Shown: positions 9,302 to 18,358 of the stretch, piece by piece
How the letters are laid out: every line of letters starts with the position of its first letter
How positions within the stretch are numbered: the stretch's first letter is position 1
DNA from: Thermoflexales bacterium
Lineage (GTDB): Bacteria; Chloroflexota; Anaerolineae; Fen-1058
DNA: 39,243 bases
Reading direction: 5' to 3'
Assembly: GCA_030834825.1 (NCBI GenBank)
Contig: JAUQXC010000430.1
Span: forward strand, 1 to 39,243
Translations under genes and position numbers: made by a program
Notes under the pieces: generated by a model
What the model saw: only the letters and a program-made list of their open reading frames with translations
What the model was told of the DNA's origin: nothing
The model's database searches: none

Positions 9302-10111
9302 ATGACAGCACTTGGTTTCTTCGTGTTAATGATCCTCTTTCTGGGTGGTGTGGCCCTCTGTATGAAGCTAGGGCGCCATGCCGTCGCTTCCCGGCGGATT
9401 TATCTTTCACCCGAACAAGGCTTCACCCAAGGCGCGGTTTATGGGTTATCAACGGGGATGATCATTTTCATGCTTCTCCTGGCGCTGGCGGTCCAGGCAG
9501 TGAAAGATAGTTTCTTTTTGCTCTGTGTGACACTACCGCTACTCAGCGGCCTGTTCGGTGGGCTGGGCGGCGTCTGGGCGGCAGGCGAAGGTGTAAGAGG
9601 GTCATGGGGCAAGAAGGCTGTGCGCAAGGCGCCCCAATACTTTGGGGCTGGTTCGAAGCGTGACTTCAACTGGTACTTGCAACAAGAGAGCGCCGTGGCC
9701 GCCCGTTCGATCGACGAGATCTGCAGCTGGCTGCAGGCGTGCACCTATGAAATCGACCCCAAGCAATTTCACACCCCCGATTACTGGCAGCATCCGATCG
9801 AGTTCGAGCGAACGCGCCGGGGCGATTGCGAAGATCATGCCTTGTGGGCGTGGCGCAAGCTGATCGAGTTGGGCCATACCGCCGAGTTCATGGTCGGTAA
9901 GACGTATCTCCGCAATCCATCGGGCGATTATCATGCCTGGGTGGTTTTCACCCGCAAAGATCGATACTATCTGCTGGAAGCCGCTTACAAGCAAGCGCAG
10001 ATGATGGCACCGCTGGAAGAGGTACAACAGCTTTATGCTCCCGACTACAGTGTCGATCACCAACTACAGACATATTCTTATGCGGCTGTGCGCAAGCCGG
10101 TGAACTTATGA
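9302..10111 (+). CDS. Membrane protein with transglutaminase-like cysteine-protease domain, paralog 2
   Basis: Same architecture as 8273-9103; RGDCEDHALWAWRKLIELGHTAEFMVG...YHAWVVFTRKDRYYLLEAAYKQAQMMAPL; long stretches of near-identical DNA in the 3' half. Confidence 0.78.
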   Translation: MTALGFFVLMILFLGGVALCMKLGRHAVASRRIYLSPEQGFTQGAVYGLSTGMIIFMLLLALAVQAVKDSFFLLCVTLPLLSGLFGGLGGVWAAGEGVRGSWGKKAVRKAPQYFGAGSKRDFNWYLQQESAVAARSIDEICSWLQACTYEIDPKQFHTPDYWQHPIEFERTRRGDCEDHALWAWRKLIELGHTAEFMVGKTYLRNPSGDYHAWVVFTRKDRYYLLEAAYKQAQMMAPLEEVQQLYAPDYSVDHQLQTYSYAAVRKPVNL

Positions 10112-10977
10112 TTCGTGAAGTCACCGCCAAGACTTTGCTCTCCTCGGCCAAACGGCCCGATCCGTGGTTCGGCATCAAGTACACCATGAACCTGTATCGT
10201 GGCTGTCCGCATCAATGCATCTATTGCGATTCGCGCAGTGAGTGTTATCAGATCGAGAATTTCACCGACGTGCTGGTGAAGGTCAACGCGATCGACCTGC
10301 TAAAGAAGGAACTGCCGCGCAAGCGCGTCATCGGCACCATCGGCACCGGCTCCATGAGCGATCCGTATCAGCCAGTCGAGGCCGCCCGCCGCCTCACCGC
10401 ACAGGCGTTGGAAGTGATCGCCGAACAGCGATTTCCCCTGCACGCGCTGACCAAAAGCGATCTGGTCGTCCGCGATCTGGATACCCTGCAGCACATCGCA
10501 CAGGTGTATGCCGCGGTTAGCTTTACAATTACCACTGCGGATGATGAGCTGGGCAGGAAAGTGGAACCCGGTGCACCGCTCGTCTCACGGCGCTTTGCGG
10601 CGCTGCGCAAACTGGCGGAAGCCGGCCTCTTGACCGGCGTGCTCATGATGCCCATCCTGCCCTTCATCGAAGACCAGCCGGAGAATATCACGGCGCTTGT
10701 GGCTCGCGCGAAAGCCTGCGGCGCAACGTATATTCTCGCTTCATTCGGCATGACGCTGCGCGATCGACAGCGCGTGTATTACTATACCCAACTCGATCGG
10801 TTGTTTCCCGGCTTACGCAGACAATACGAACAGCAGTTTGGCGCACGCTACTCGGCAACGGCCCGCGCGGCCAAGCGCCTGGAACAGATCTTCACCGAAG
10901 CCTGTGAGCATCACGGCCTCGCCACGCGCATGCCGTTTTACGAACCCGCCCCGCCGCTGCAACCGGCACTGTTCTGA
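10108..10977 (+). CDS. Radical SAM protein (SPL/Rv2578c-like)
   Basis: NLYRGCPHQCIYCDSRSECYQI (CxxxCxxC cluster motif); GTGSMSDPYQPVE; LTKSDLVVRDLD. Confidence 0.88.
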   Translation: MIREVTAKTLLSSAKRPDPWFGIKYTMNLYRGCPHQCIYCDSRSECYQIENFTDVLVKVNAIDLLKKELPRKRVIGTIGTGSMSDPYQPVEAARRLTAQALEVIAEQRFPLHALTKSDLVVRDLDTLQHIAQVYAAVSFTITTADDELGRKVEPGAPLVSRRFAALRKLAEAGLLTGVLMMPILPFIEDQPENITALVARAKACGATYILASFGMTLRDRQRVYYYTQLDRLFPGLRRQYEQQFGARYSATARAAKRLEQIFTEACEHHGLATRMPFYEPAPPLQPALF

Positions 10978-10981
10978 AAGG

Positions 10982-11599
10982 ATGAAGCAGATGAACCCTG
11001 AGATGCTGGCCCAGCACGCCCTGCGCCACGAACACGCTCTGCAAGATTTGCTGCAGGGCATTTCGCCCAAGACGCAGAAATCGGTTATTCGCGAGAGCAG
11101 TTCCAAAGCCGTGCTCTATCTGAGCGAGCAGCATCCGGCGGTACTGCTGCCGCACTGGGCCTACTTCGTCAAGCTCCTGCGCAGCGACAACGGCTTCTCC
11201 AAGTACGTGGCCATTCACGCCCTCGCCAATCTGGTGACGGCGGGTGACGAGGGCCACTTCGCTAAGGCCTTCAACACCTTCTACAAGCTGCTGGATGATG
11301 AAAGCGTGATGGTCGCCTCACACGTCGCAGGCGTCTCGGGACAAATCGCCCGCGCCAAGCCGCAGCTGCAAAGCAAGATCACCCAACGCCTGCTGACCAT
11401 TCCGCAGACGCATTTTCCACCCGATCGGCAGGCGCTCATCATCAGCTATGCCATTCAATCCTTCGACCAGTATTTTGCGGACACGGCCGCGCGCGATCAA
11501 GATCGCATCCTGGCCTTCGTACAGCAGCAGCTCGATTGCGCCAGCCCCAAGACGCGCAAGCTGGCTAAAGAGTTCGTTAAGAAATGGACTGAGGCGTAA
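10982..11599 (+). CDS. HEAT-like helical repeat protein, hypothetical
   Basis: Internal ATG at 10982 (MKQMNPEMLAQHALRHEH...); helical repeat pattern, conserved-looking ORF downstream of the radical SAM gene. Confidence 0.6.
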   Translation: MKQMNPEMLAQHALRHEHALQDLLQGISPKTQKSVIRESSSKAVLYLSEQHPAVLLPHWAYFVKLLRSDNGFSKYVAIHALANLVTAGDEGHFAKAFNTFYKLLDDESVMVASHVAGVSGQIARAKPQLQSKITQRLLTIPQTHFPPDRQALIISYAIQSFDQYFADTAARDQDRILAFVQQQLDCASPKTRKLAKEFVKKWTEA

Positions 11600-11643
11600 C
11601 ACACTACGCCTCTTACCGGAGCCTGACTTACGAAAGGAACAAT

Positions 11644-12507
11644 TTGACTTCACGCTTTCACCTCTGCCGGAGTTGGATCCTCTTGAGCGTGGTGGCTTTG
11701 CTGGCAGGCTGCACGCCGGCCACCGCCACACCCGATCGTTCCACGGCGACTCCCACGGCGGGTTCGGCGGCCGCCACCTCGGAAACCCAACCGGAATTCG
11801 AAAAATACTTTAACGGCGCGCCCGGCACCTTCGTGCTGTACGACCTCAAACGCAATCACACGCTGCGCTACAATCCAGAGCGCAGCACCGAGCGTTTTCT
11901 GCCCGCCTCGACGTTTAAGATTCTCAACTCGTTGATCAGCCTGGAAACTGGCGTCATTCCCGACGAGCAGACGGTGATCAAGTGGGACGGCACATCCTAT
12001 GGTATTCCGGCCTGGCAGCAAGATCATACGCTAAGGTCGGCCATCCAGGATTCGGTGGTGTGGTACTACCAGGAGCTGGCGCGGCGCGTGGGAGCGGAGC
12101 GCATGCAAAAATACGTCGAGGCCGTCCGCTACGGCAATCACGACATCACCGGCAAGATTGATTCCTTCTGGTTGGACGGGGCACTGCGCATTTCGGCCGA
12201 CGAGCAGGTAGAATTTCTAAAGCGCTTGTATCAGAACGATCTGCCCTTTTCACAACGCGCCCTGGACATCGTCAAGGATATTTTGATCCTGGACCAGACG
12301 CCCGTCTCGCAACTCAGCGGCAAGACGGGAACCCAGCTGCGCGTGAAACCCGGCGTTAACTGGTTCGTGGGCTATGTGGAAAAAGACAACGAGGTCTACA
12401 TCTTCGCCACCAACCTGGAGCTGCCGGAAGGTGTCAGCGACAATGTGCGCGCCAAAGAAACTGCCCTGCGCATTTTGCGTGACCTGGAATTGATTCAAGC
12501 GCACTAG
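11644..12507 (+). CDS. Class D (OXA-like) beta-lactamase family lipoprotein
   Basis: Lipobox VALLAGC; STFK, SVVWYYQ (SxV), YGN, KTGT motifs in class D order and spacing; WFVGYVE. Confidence 0.85.
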   Translation: MTSRFHLCRSWILLSVVALLAGCTPATATPDRSTATPTAGSAAATSETQPEFEKYFNGAPGTFVLYDLKRNHTLRYNPERSTERFLPASTFKILNSLISLETGVIPDEQTVIKWDGTSYGIPAWQQDHTLRSAIQDSVVWYYQELARRVGAERMQKYVEAVRYGNHDITGKIDSFWLDGALRISADEQVEFLKRLYQNDLPFSQRALDIVKDILILDQTPVSQLSGKTGTQLRVKPGVNWFVGYVEKDNEVYIFATNLELPEGVSDNVRAKETALRILRDLELIQAH

Positions 12508-12539
12508 AGCAGTTTCCAGGTTGATTTACGGTGTTTCTT

Positions 12540-12600
12540 GCTCCCGGCGGATGTGACCATCCGCCGTTTGAGCCGCTGGATGTGACCATCCAGCGGGAGC
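12540..12600. repeat. REP-like element: outer inverted repeat enclosing two hairpins with identical TGAC loops
   Basis: GCTCCCG-GCGGATG-TGAC-CATCCGC-...-CTGGATG-TGAC-CATCCAG-CGGGAGC. Confidence 0.8.
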
Positions 12601-12724
12601 GAAGTCGTAAACCAAAGTGGAATTCGCTCTAAACGAGGATGACGAGTCCGGTTCACCAAGAAACGGGGACTCCCAAAAAGATGGGACTTCGTGTTCCATC
12701 CCACCAAGAAATGGGGACTATGCC

Positions 12725-13231
12725 GTGATCATTCGACACGAAGCACCAACGGATATGGCGGCCATCCGTTTCGTCAACGAGCAAGCCTTTGGCGGATCAG
12801 GCGAGGCGAATGCCATTGATGCCCTGCGCGCGCGGGGCGCCGCCACGCTCTCCCTGGTCGCCGTGATCAGCGGTCAGGTTGTAGGGCATATTTTCTTCTC
12901 GCCGGCCACCATCCAGGGACCCGATCGATCGTGGGTCGCTCTGGGGCTGGCCCCCCTGTCGGTGTTACCCGACTATCAACGGCAGGGCATCGGCACAGCC
13001 TTGATGAACGCCGGCCTGGAGGAATGCCGCCAGTTAGGACATGAGCGCGTGGTGGTCCTGGGACATCCCAATTACTATCCACGCTTTGGATTCGTAACCG
13101 CCAAGCCGCGCGGCATTGACAACGAATACAACGCGCCGGAAGAAGCCTTTATGATCCTGGAACTGCAACCCGGCGCATTCGCGGAGGTCACCGGCGTGGC
13201 CCAGTATCAACCGGAATGGAACGGGGTATGA
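12725..13231 (+). CDS. GNAT-family N-acetyltransferase (YhbS-like)
   Basis: GTG start; VIIRHEAPTDMAAIRFVNEQAF; GLAPLSVLPDYQRQGIGTALMNAGLEECRQLG; VVLGHPNYYPRFGF. Confidence 0.87.
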   Translation: MIIRHEAPTDMAAIRFVNEQAFGGSGEANAIDALRARGAATLSLVAVISGQVVGHIFFSPATIQGPDRSWVALGLAPLSVLPDYQRQGIGTALMNAGLEECRQLGHERVVVLGHPNYYPRFGFVTAKPRGIDNEYNAPEEAFMILELQPGAFAEVTGVAQYQPEWNGV

Positions 13232-14022
13232 GCGATGTCGCCCTCACGCTCATTCAGCACGATCCCTCCGGTACGTTGTTCGATCAAACGGTGCGGATCA
13301 TGCCGCGCTTGCAGCAAGTCTTTACCGAGATCGCCGTCTTCGCCAATGCGGACACGGCGCCCTCCTCGATCGAATATTTGGCCCAACATGGGGTACGCCT
13401 GGTGGCTGAAACGCGCCGTTTGGGCTTGAACCAGGTGGGCTGGTTGCGTCGTGCGGCGGTGGAGTTGGCACTGCAGGGTCCGTGCCCCTTCATCCTCTAC
13501 TGCGACTTCGATCGCATTCTCCATTGGATGGAATTTCATCCACAAGAGTTGAGTGACGTGGCGCAGCAGATTGGCGCATATGACTTCACCGTGTTGGGCC
13601 GCACGCCGCGCGCCTTTGCCACCCATCCGCGGATTCAACGCGACACGGAAGCGATTATCAATCACGTCTTCGAGCGGGTGAGCGGTTGGGCCTGGGATAC
13701 CGGCGCCGGGGCGCGTGGTCTCGCGCGGCGCGCCGCCGAAGCGATCGTGACCGGCTGTCTCGACGATCAAATTAGCAACGATGTCACGTGGCCGCTCTAC
13801 TTGGCGCAGCGCGGCGGCTTCACCCTGGGCCATCTCGAAACGGAAGGACTGGAATTTGAAACGCCCGATCGGTTTCCGACCGAGGTCGCACAAGCGGGCG
13901 GCGTCGCTCAATGGAGCGAGCAACTCGACGACGATCCGCAGCATTGGGCCTATCGCCTGGAATTGGCGCGTATCGAAGTGGAAGCGATGTTGCCCTACAC
14001 CCAACCAGGAGATAGGGCGTGA
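13228..14022 (+). CDS. Putative nucleotide-sugar-transferase-like protein, uncertain
   Basis: ATGA-coupled start; YCDFDRILHWME resembles a DxD-type motif; N-terminal alternating beta/alpha pattern. Confidence 0.5.
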   Translation: MSDVALTLIQHDPSGTLFDQTVRIMPRLQQVFTEIAVFANADTAPSSIEYLAQHGVRLVAETRRLGLNQVGWLRRAAVELALQGPCPFILYCDFDRILHWMEFHPQELSDVAQQIGAYDFTVLGRTPRAFATHPRIQRDTEAIINHVFERVSGWAWDTGAGARGLARRAAEAIVTGCLDDQISNDVTWPLYLAQRGGFTLGHLETEGLEFETPDRFPTEVAQAGGVAQWSEQLDDDPQHWAYRLELARIEVEAMLPYTQPGDRA

Positions 14023-14546
14023 GCCTCAACCCCGTGGCCGCAGCGTTTCAGACCATGCGTTATGCGTTGACAGGTCGCGTGCATTTTTCGCAGCAGCGGG
14101 TAGGCGATGTATTTATCGACGAACGCGGCTGTCGTTTCCGTGTTTTTCGCTATGTGGAAGTAACACCTTCACCCGATCGGCCGGCGCGGCCCGGCGCAGT
14201 CTTCATCCCGCGCTTTCACGTCAAAGGCATGTCGCCGCACGTAAACCAACTGTTTTCCTGGCTGCCCATGCCCTGCTTTGTAGGTCTGCCCGGCTTTCGC
14301 AGCAAACGTTGGATGATGGCTGAGACCACGGGCGATGCCGCCGGCTACTACGAATGGGACAGCGTACAGGATGTGGAAAACTATGCGCGATCGTTTGCCG
14401 GGCGGTTCATGACGGGCCGATCGGTTCCCGGCTCGATCCAGTTTAGCATTTACTCCAGCGAATCGGCGCCGCCACCGCCCGCGCCAGGCTATGCCGCGAC
14501 GATCACCACCGAGGCCTATCCGCCGCTGGTCGTGATCAAACGTTGA
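14019..14546 (+). CDS. Hypothetical protein
   Basis: Coupled to the upstream stop; codon pattern consistent with neighbours; no family recognised. Confidence 0.6.
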   Translation: MSLNPVAAAFQTMRYALTGRVHFSQQRVGDVFIDERGCRFRVFRYVEVTPSPDRPARPGAVFIPRFHVKGMSPHVNQLFSWLPMPCFVGLPGFRSKRWMMAETTGDAAGYYEWDSVQDVENYARSFAGRFMTGRSVPGSIQFSIYSSESAPPPPAPGYAATITTEAYPPLVVIKR

Positions 14547-14558
14547 TTACACGAGGTA

Positions 14559-14930
14559 GTGTTTATGCTTCACGGTCTACTGCTCTTAGAGAGTCTCACC
14601 CAGCTCGAGGTGCTTCAACGGCTGCGCATCACCCGGACGGAAACATGGAATGTCGCCCATGCGGCCGAATATCAACCCAAGGTGTGGACGGCTATCTCAT
14701 TTGAAGTGGATGACGATCAAGCGGATGCCCTCGCGGAGGAACTCAGCCGCACGCTCAAGTCACCGGGCTGGTATATCGATGCGCGGCTGAACGACAAGGT
14801 CTATGTGATCTTTCCACAACGTGTCTTCAAATACTGTAAAGGCGATCGGGCCGGCCAGCTTGAAGCGCAAGCGTACGCGCGCGCGATCGGCATTCCGGCC
14901 AGTCAAATCGATTGGGAGACTGACGCATGA
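14559..14930 (+). CDS. Hypothetical protein
   Basis: 123 aa ORF, ATGA-coupled to the next gene; no family recognised with confidence. Confidence 0.6.
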   Translation: MFMLHGLLLLESLTQLEVLQRLRITRTETWNVAHAAEYQPKVWTAISFEVDDDQADALAEELSRTLKSPGWYIDARLNDKVYVIFPQRVFKYCKGDRAGQLEAQAYARAIGIPASQIDWETDA

Positions 14931-15313
14931 ACAAGAGCAGCGCACTGATCCTCAGCGTCAGCGTCCTATTGAGCGGCTGTCTCACAGCCGAAGTGATGCA
15001 TCTGAGCAGTGGTAGCGCCGACAGCGTAATGAACTACATCCGCGATAGTGATCCCACGGCGACGTTTCCCGACGCTTTCACTCTGTCCTGTACCGTGACT
15101 GAAGGTAACTTCTGTGATGTGACCGACCTACCAGCGGAACTGCCGCGCGACTTGAGCAAACAAGTCATTCAAGAGGTGGGACCCAAGTATGTGGAGCATT
15201 CCAAAAACAATACGGTGCAAATCCGCTGTGCGCAGCGTTCCGCAGGTCTGCTGCGCACGTGGAACTGTGAGATCGATCGGGGCGGCGGCTGGCAGTCGCT
15301 GCCTGTGCCATAG
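14927..15313 (+). CDS. Small lipoprotein, hypothetical
   Basis: MNKSSALILSVSVLLSGCLTAE lipobox; four further Cys residues. Confidence 0.65.
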   Translation: MNKSSALILSVSVLLSGCLTAEVMHLSSGSADSVMNYIRDSDPTATFPDAFTLSCTVTEGNFCDVTDLPAELPRDLSKQVIQEVGPKYVEHSKNNTVQIRCAQRSAGLLRTWNCEIDRGGGWQSLPVP

Positions 15314-15323
15314 GGAGGGATAA

Positions 15324-16571
15324 ATGAACGGGTTGCAGCACATTTTCAAATTACGCCAGCTGGTCGTACTGGCTGGTCTAACAAGTGTCTGCTTGATCTT
15401 TCCCCAACTCGATCGAGTGGCCGCCACACCGCCGCCTCCACCGCGGGAGGCGACTTCTTCCATTACACGGACGGATACTTCGTCACAGCCCACTGCTCCT
15501 GAATTCTCCGGCTGCGGCGGAGTCGATCAGCCCGTCGTGAATGCTGACTACGAACAACAAGTGGTCGATCTCGTCAATCTAGAGCGCGCCAATCGCGGCC
15601 TGCCGCCTTACAAGCGGAACACGGACCTGGATCGAGCTGCGCGCTATCATTCCGCCGATCTGGGCCAGGACAATTACTTCGATCATGACACATACGATCG
15701 TTCGGGCGGCAACCTGGTCTATGTCTGCGGCACCTGGACGCGCGTCGGCAAATATTATCCCAGCGCCACGGGCGAGAACATCGCCGGCGGATATGCCACG
15801 CCGCAAGCTGTGATGAATGGCTGGATGAACAGCACCGGCCATCGCAACAACATCCTCAGCACGGGCAGTCGGGAAATCGGCGTGGGGTATGCTGTCGTGG
15901 ATGGATCGAAGTACTATCATTACTGGACGCAAGACTTTGGACAGCGTGAGGGCGTCTATCCGCTCATCATCAATCGCGATGCGGCCAGCACCGCCACGCG
16001 CGGCGTCTCGCTCTACAGCTATGGCAGCTTTCAACAGATGCGTCTGAAGAATGATAACGACGACTGGGGAGCATGGCAGACTTTTTCCAACAACATGAGC
16101 TGGGTCTTGAAAGACGGCGTCGGCTCTCACACCGTGTCCATCGAGCTAAAGAGCGGCAGCACGGTCGTGTCGAGTAGTGATACCATCTATCTGAGCCAGG
16201 CTAATCCACCCCAGTTGGGCAACCTGCCCTCTGCCATGCTCTTTCTGTACAGCATCCCTGAAGGACGGCTGATACCCTCATCCCTAACGCTGCAACCCGC
16301 CAGCGTGACCTGGCCCGATGCGTTAACCTGGTCGCTCAGCAAAACAGGGGCATGGGTTACCGTGTCGCCGTCGGCAGGCACCACGCCGCAGTCGTTTCAG
16401 ATCACGCCCCCTGGATTTGATACCGGCACGCCCGGCACATATACCGGCAAAGTCACGGTGAATGTTTCTAATCCGGCAGGCACCCTGAATTCGCCGCACG
16501 AGATCAATCTAACCCTGCGGGTGATCGACACGCCGCTGCACGACACCTATCTGCCGCTGATCGATCGCTGA
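15324..16571 (+). CDS. Secreted CAP (SCP/PR1)-domain protein with BACON-like C-terminal domain
   Basis: VNLERANRGLPPYKRNTDLDRAARYHSADLG, GENIAGGYATPQAVMNGWMNSTGHRNNIL, YHYWTQDFG; C-terminal Ig-like region; ends TYLPLIDR. Confidence 0.87.
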   Translation: MNGLQHIFKLRQLVVLAGLTSVCLIFPQLDRVAATPPPPPREATSSITRTDTSSQPTAPEFSGCGGVDQPVVNADYEQQVVDLVNLERANRGLPPYKRNTDLDRAARYHSADLGQDNYFDHDTYDRSGGNLVYVCGTWTRVGKYYPSATGENIAGGYATPQAVMNGWMNSTGHRNNILSTGSREIGVGYAVVDGSKYYHYWTQDFGQREGVYPLIINRDAASTATRGVSLYSYGSFQQMRLKNDNDDWGAWQTFSNNMSWVLKDGVGSHTVSIELKSGSTVVSSSDTIYLSQANPPQLGNLPSAMLFLYSIPEGRLIPSSLTLQPASVTWPDALTWSLSKTGAWVTVSPSAGTTPQSFQITPPGFDTGTPGTYTGKVTVNVSNPAGTLNSPHEINLTLRVIDTPLHDTYLPLIDR

Positions 16572-16575
16572 CCAA

Positions 16576-16620
16576 ACTTCCGAAGTCGTGCGAACTTCTT
16601 TCGCCGAAGACTTCGGAAGT
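16576..16620. repeat. Inverted repeat (hairpin) after the CAP gene
   Basis: ACTTCCGAAGTC ... GACTTCGGAAGT, 12-bp perfect arms. Confidence 0.75.
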
Positions 16621-16634
16621 CTGAAACACCGCTC

Positions 16635-17171
16635 ATGATCACACTCGTCATCGCCTCCACCAATCCCGTAAAAGTGCGCGCCGCCATCAACGGCTTTCAG
16701 CGCTTATTCCCCGGCAGCCAGTTGAATGCCGTGCCCATCGCCGCTCCCTCGGATGTGGCTCAGCAGCCCATGTCCGACGAAGAAACGCTGCAAGGCGCAA
16801 TGAATCGAGTACGCAACGCGCGGGCGGCTCATCCGCAAGCTGATTACTGGATCGGCATCGAAGCCGGAGTGCAAGCGCGAGACAATGGACTGACTTCTTA
16901 TTCGTGGATCGTTGTTCAATCAGCAACGCTGACGGGCAAGGCGCGCACCGGCACGTTCTTTTTGCCGCCGGCAGTGGCCGAGCTCATTCGTCAAGGCCAG
17001 GAACTGGGCGAGGCCGACGACATCGTCTTTGGCCGCTCGAATTCCAAACAGGAGGGCGGCGCGGTAGGTCTACTGACCGCTAACGTGATCGATCGCTTGC
17101 AGTTGTATGAGCATGCCATGATCCTGGCGCTGATTCCATTCAAGAATGAAATTTTCTACACCCGGAGCTGA
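16635..17171 (+). CDS. yjjX: Inosine/xanthosine triphosphatase (YjjX family)
   Basis: VIASTNPVKVRAAINGFQRLFP; PMSDEETLQGAMNRVRNA; DYWIGIEAGV; QEGGAVGLLTANVIDR. Confidence 0.88.
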   Translation: MITLVIASTNPVKVRAAINGFQRLFPGSQLNAVPIAAPSDVAQQPMSDEETLQGAMNRVRNARAAHPQADYWIGIEAGVQARDNGLTSYSWIVVQSATLTGKARTGTFFLPPAVAELIRQGQELGEADDIVFGRSNSKQEGGAVGLLTANVIDRLQLYEHAMILALIPFKNEIFYTRS

Positions 17172-17173
17172 TC

Positions 17174-17809
17174 ATGTCTGGACTAAAACTTTCTGCGATC
17201 TCGTGGTTAGCGCTCATCGCCTTGAGCTGGCTGACGGCCTGCGGTTCGGCGGCAACACCTGTCACTCCGACGGCGACCGTTATCACATCCGTCGTACCCA
17301 CCCTGGCCGCACGCTGGAAACACTTTGCGGGCAACGGCGTATCCCTGAGCCTGCCTGACACCTATACGGACTACGTCAAAGTGATCAAAGCTGAAGGAGG
17401 GCCGCAGGCCACTCTGGCAGAGGCTGCACAAAGCAACCCGGACATGTATCGTTTGTGGCTGGTCGATAGCACGACACTCACTTCAGACCCTCCAGTCCAT
17501 GTGCTGATTAGCGTGTTACCGGGGACCAACGAGCCTATGGATCTCAAGGCCTTACTCGACAGCTATGCCCGATCGGCTTCAAAGCAAGCCCAATTGGGAC
17601 CCGCTGAGAAGGTGGTGATCGGTCCACACTCTGGACTACGCGCCCTCATCGACGTGCCAGAAGCCGGGCTGACCCAGGTCGTCTGCATCCTGCAAGCCGG
17701 CAACCGGATTTATTCGGTGATTTATACGGCAGCCACAGATCGCTTGCAAGATGTGTTGCCCGTCTTCGAGCAAAGTATCCAGACCTTCACCCCAAGTCCA
17801 TCACCCTGA
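17174..17809 (+). CDS. Lipoprotein, paralog 1
   Basis: Lipobox LSWLTACG; paralogous to 18355-19008 (GNGVSLSLPDTY; VLPVFEQSIQTFT). Confidence 0.75.
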   Translation: MSGLKLSAISWLALIALSWLTACGSAATPVTPTATVITSVVPTLAARWKHFAGNGVSLSLPDTYTDYVKVIKAEGGPQATLAEAAQSNPDMYRLWLVDSTTLTSDPPVHVLISVLPGTNEPMDLKALLDSYARSASKQAQLGPAEKVVIGPHSGLRALIDVPEAGLTQVVCILQAGNRIYSVIYTAATDRLQDVLPVFEQSIQTFTPSPSP

Positions 17810-17818
17810 GAGAGGCCT

Positions 17819-18358
17819 ATGTCCGATCTCATTCTCACCAACGCCCGTATCCATACTCTGAATGCGACTCAGCCTACAGCCCGATCGATCGCCATCCGCG
17901 ACAACCAGATTCTGGCGCTGGGCACTGCTGACGCCATGCGCTCGCTGCTGCCCAACGCAGCCGTGATCGATCTACACGATCGCTGCGTCATCCCCGACCT
18001 GAGCGATGCGCACCTGCACGCCGAATGGACGGCTTTCGGCTTGAAGAACGTCGACGCCGAAGCGCCGACGCTGGTCGATCAGCTCACGCCGGAGTGGGTC
18101 GAATTAACTACCGAACAGCGCGAACGCCGAAGCGCCGATCACACGCTGGTCAATTGCATCATCGGCGAGACGGTTGACGTGCAAGATCATGTGATCGATC
18201 GGCATTTGCCGTGGTTTGATTTCGTCGATAAAATATTGGGGCCGATCGATGAATGGCTCGACCTCGCGCCTCATCAACCGCTGGCGCGAAGATATGTGGA
18301 AGAACGCAGTACGCTATCTGGCTCTGCACCAACGTATTTTCAGAAACTTTCAACATGA
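17819..18358 (+). pseudogene. Truncated amidohydrolase copy fused to an unrelated C-terminal tail
   Basis: First ~85 aa match the amidohydrolase at 19018, including a 70-bp identical DNA stretch; homology then stops and the tail LTPEWVELTTEQRERR... is unrelated. Confidence 0.85.

Noticed and set aside
13207-14004. 265-aa minus-strand ORF
   Set aside because: Antisense to the ATGA-coupled gene at 13228-14022; long antisense ORFs are expected at this GC content and the product shows no recognisable family.
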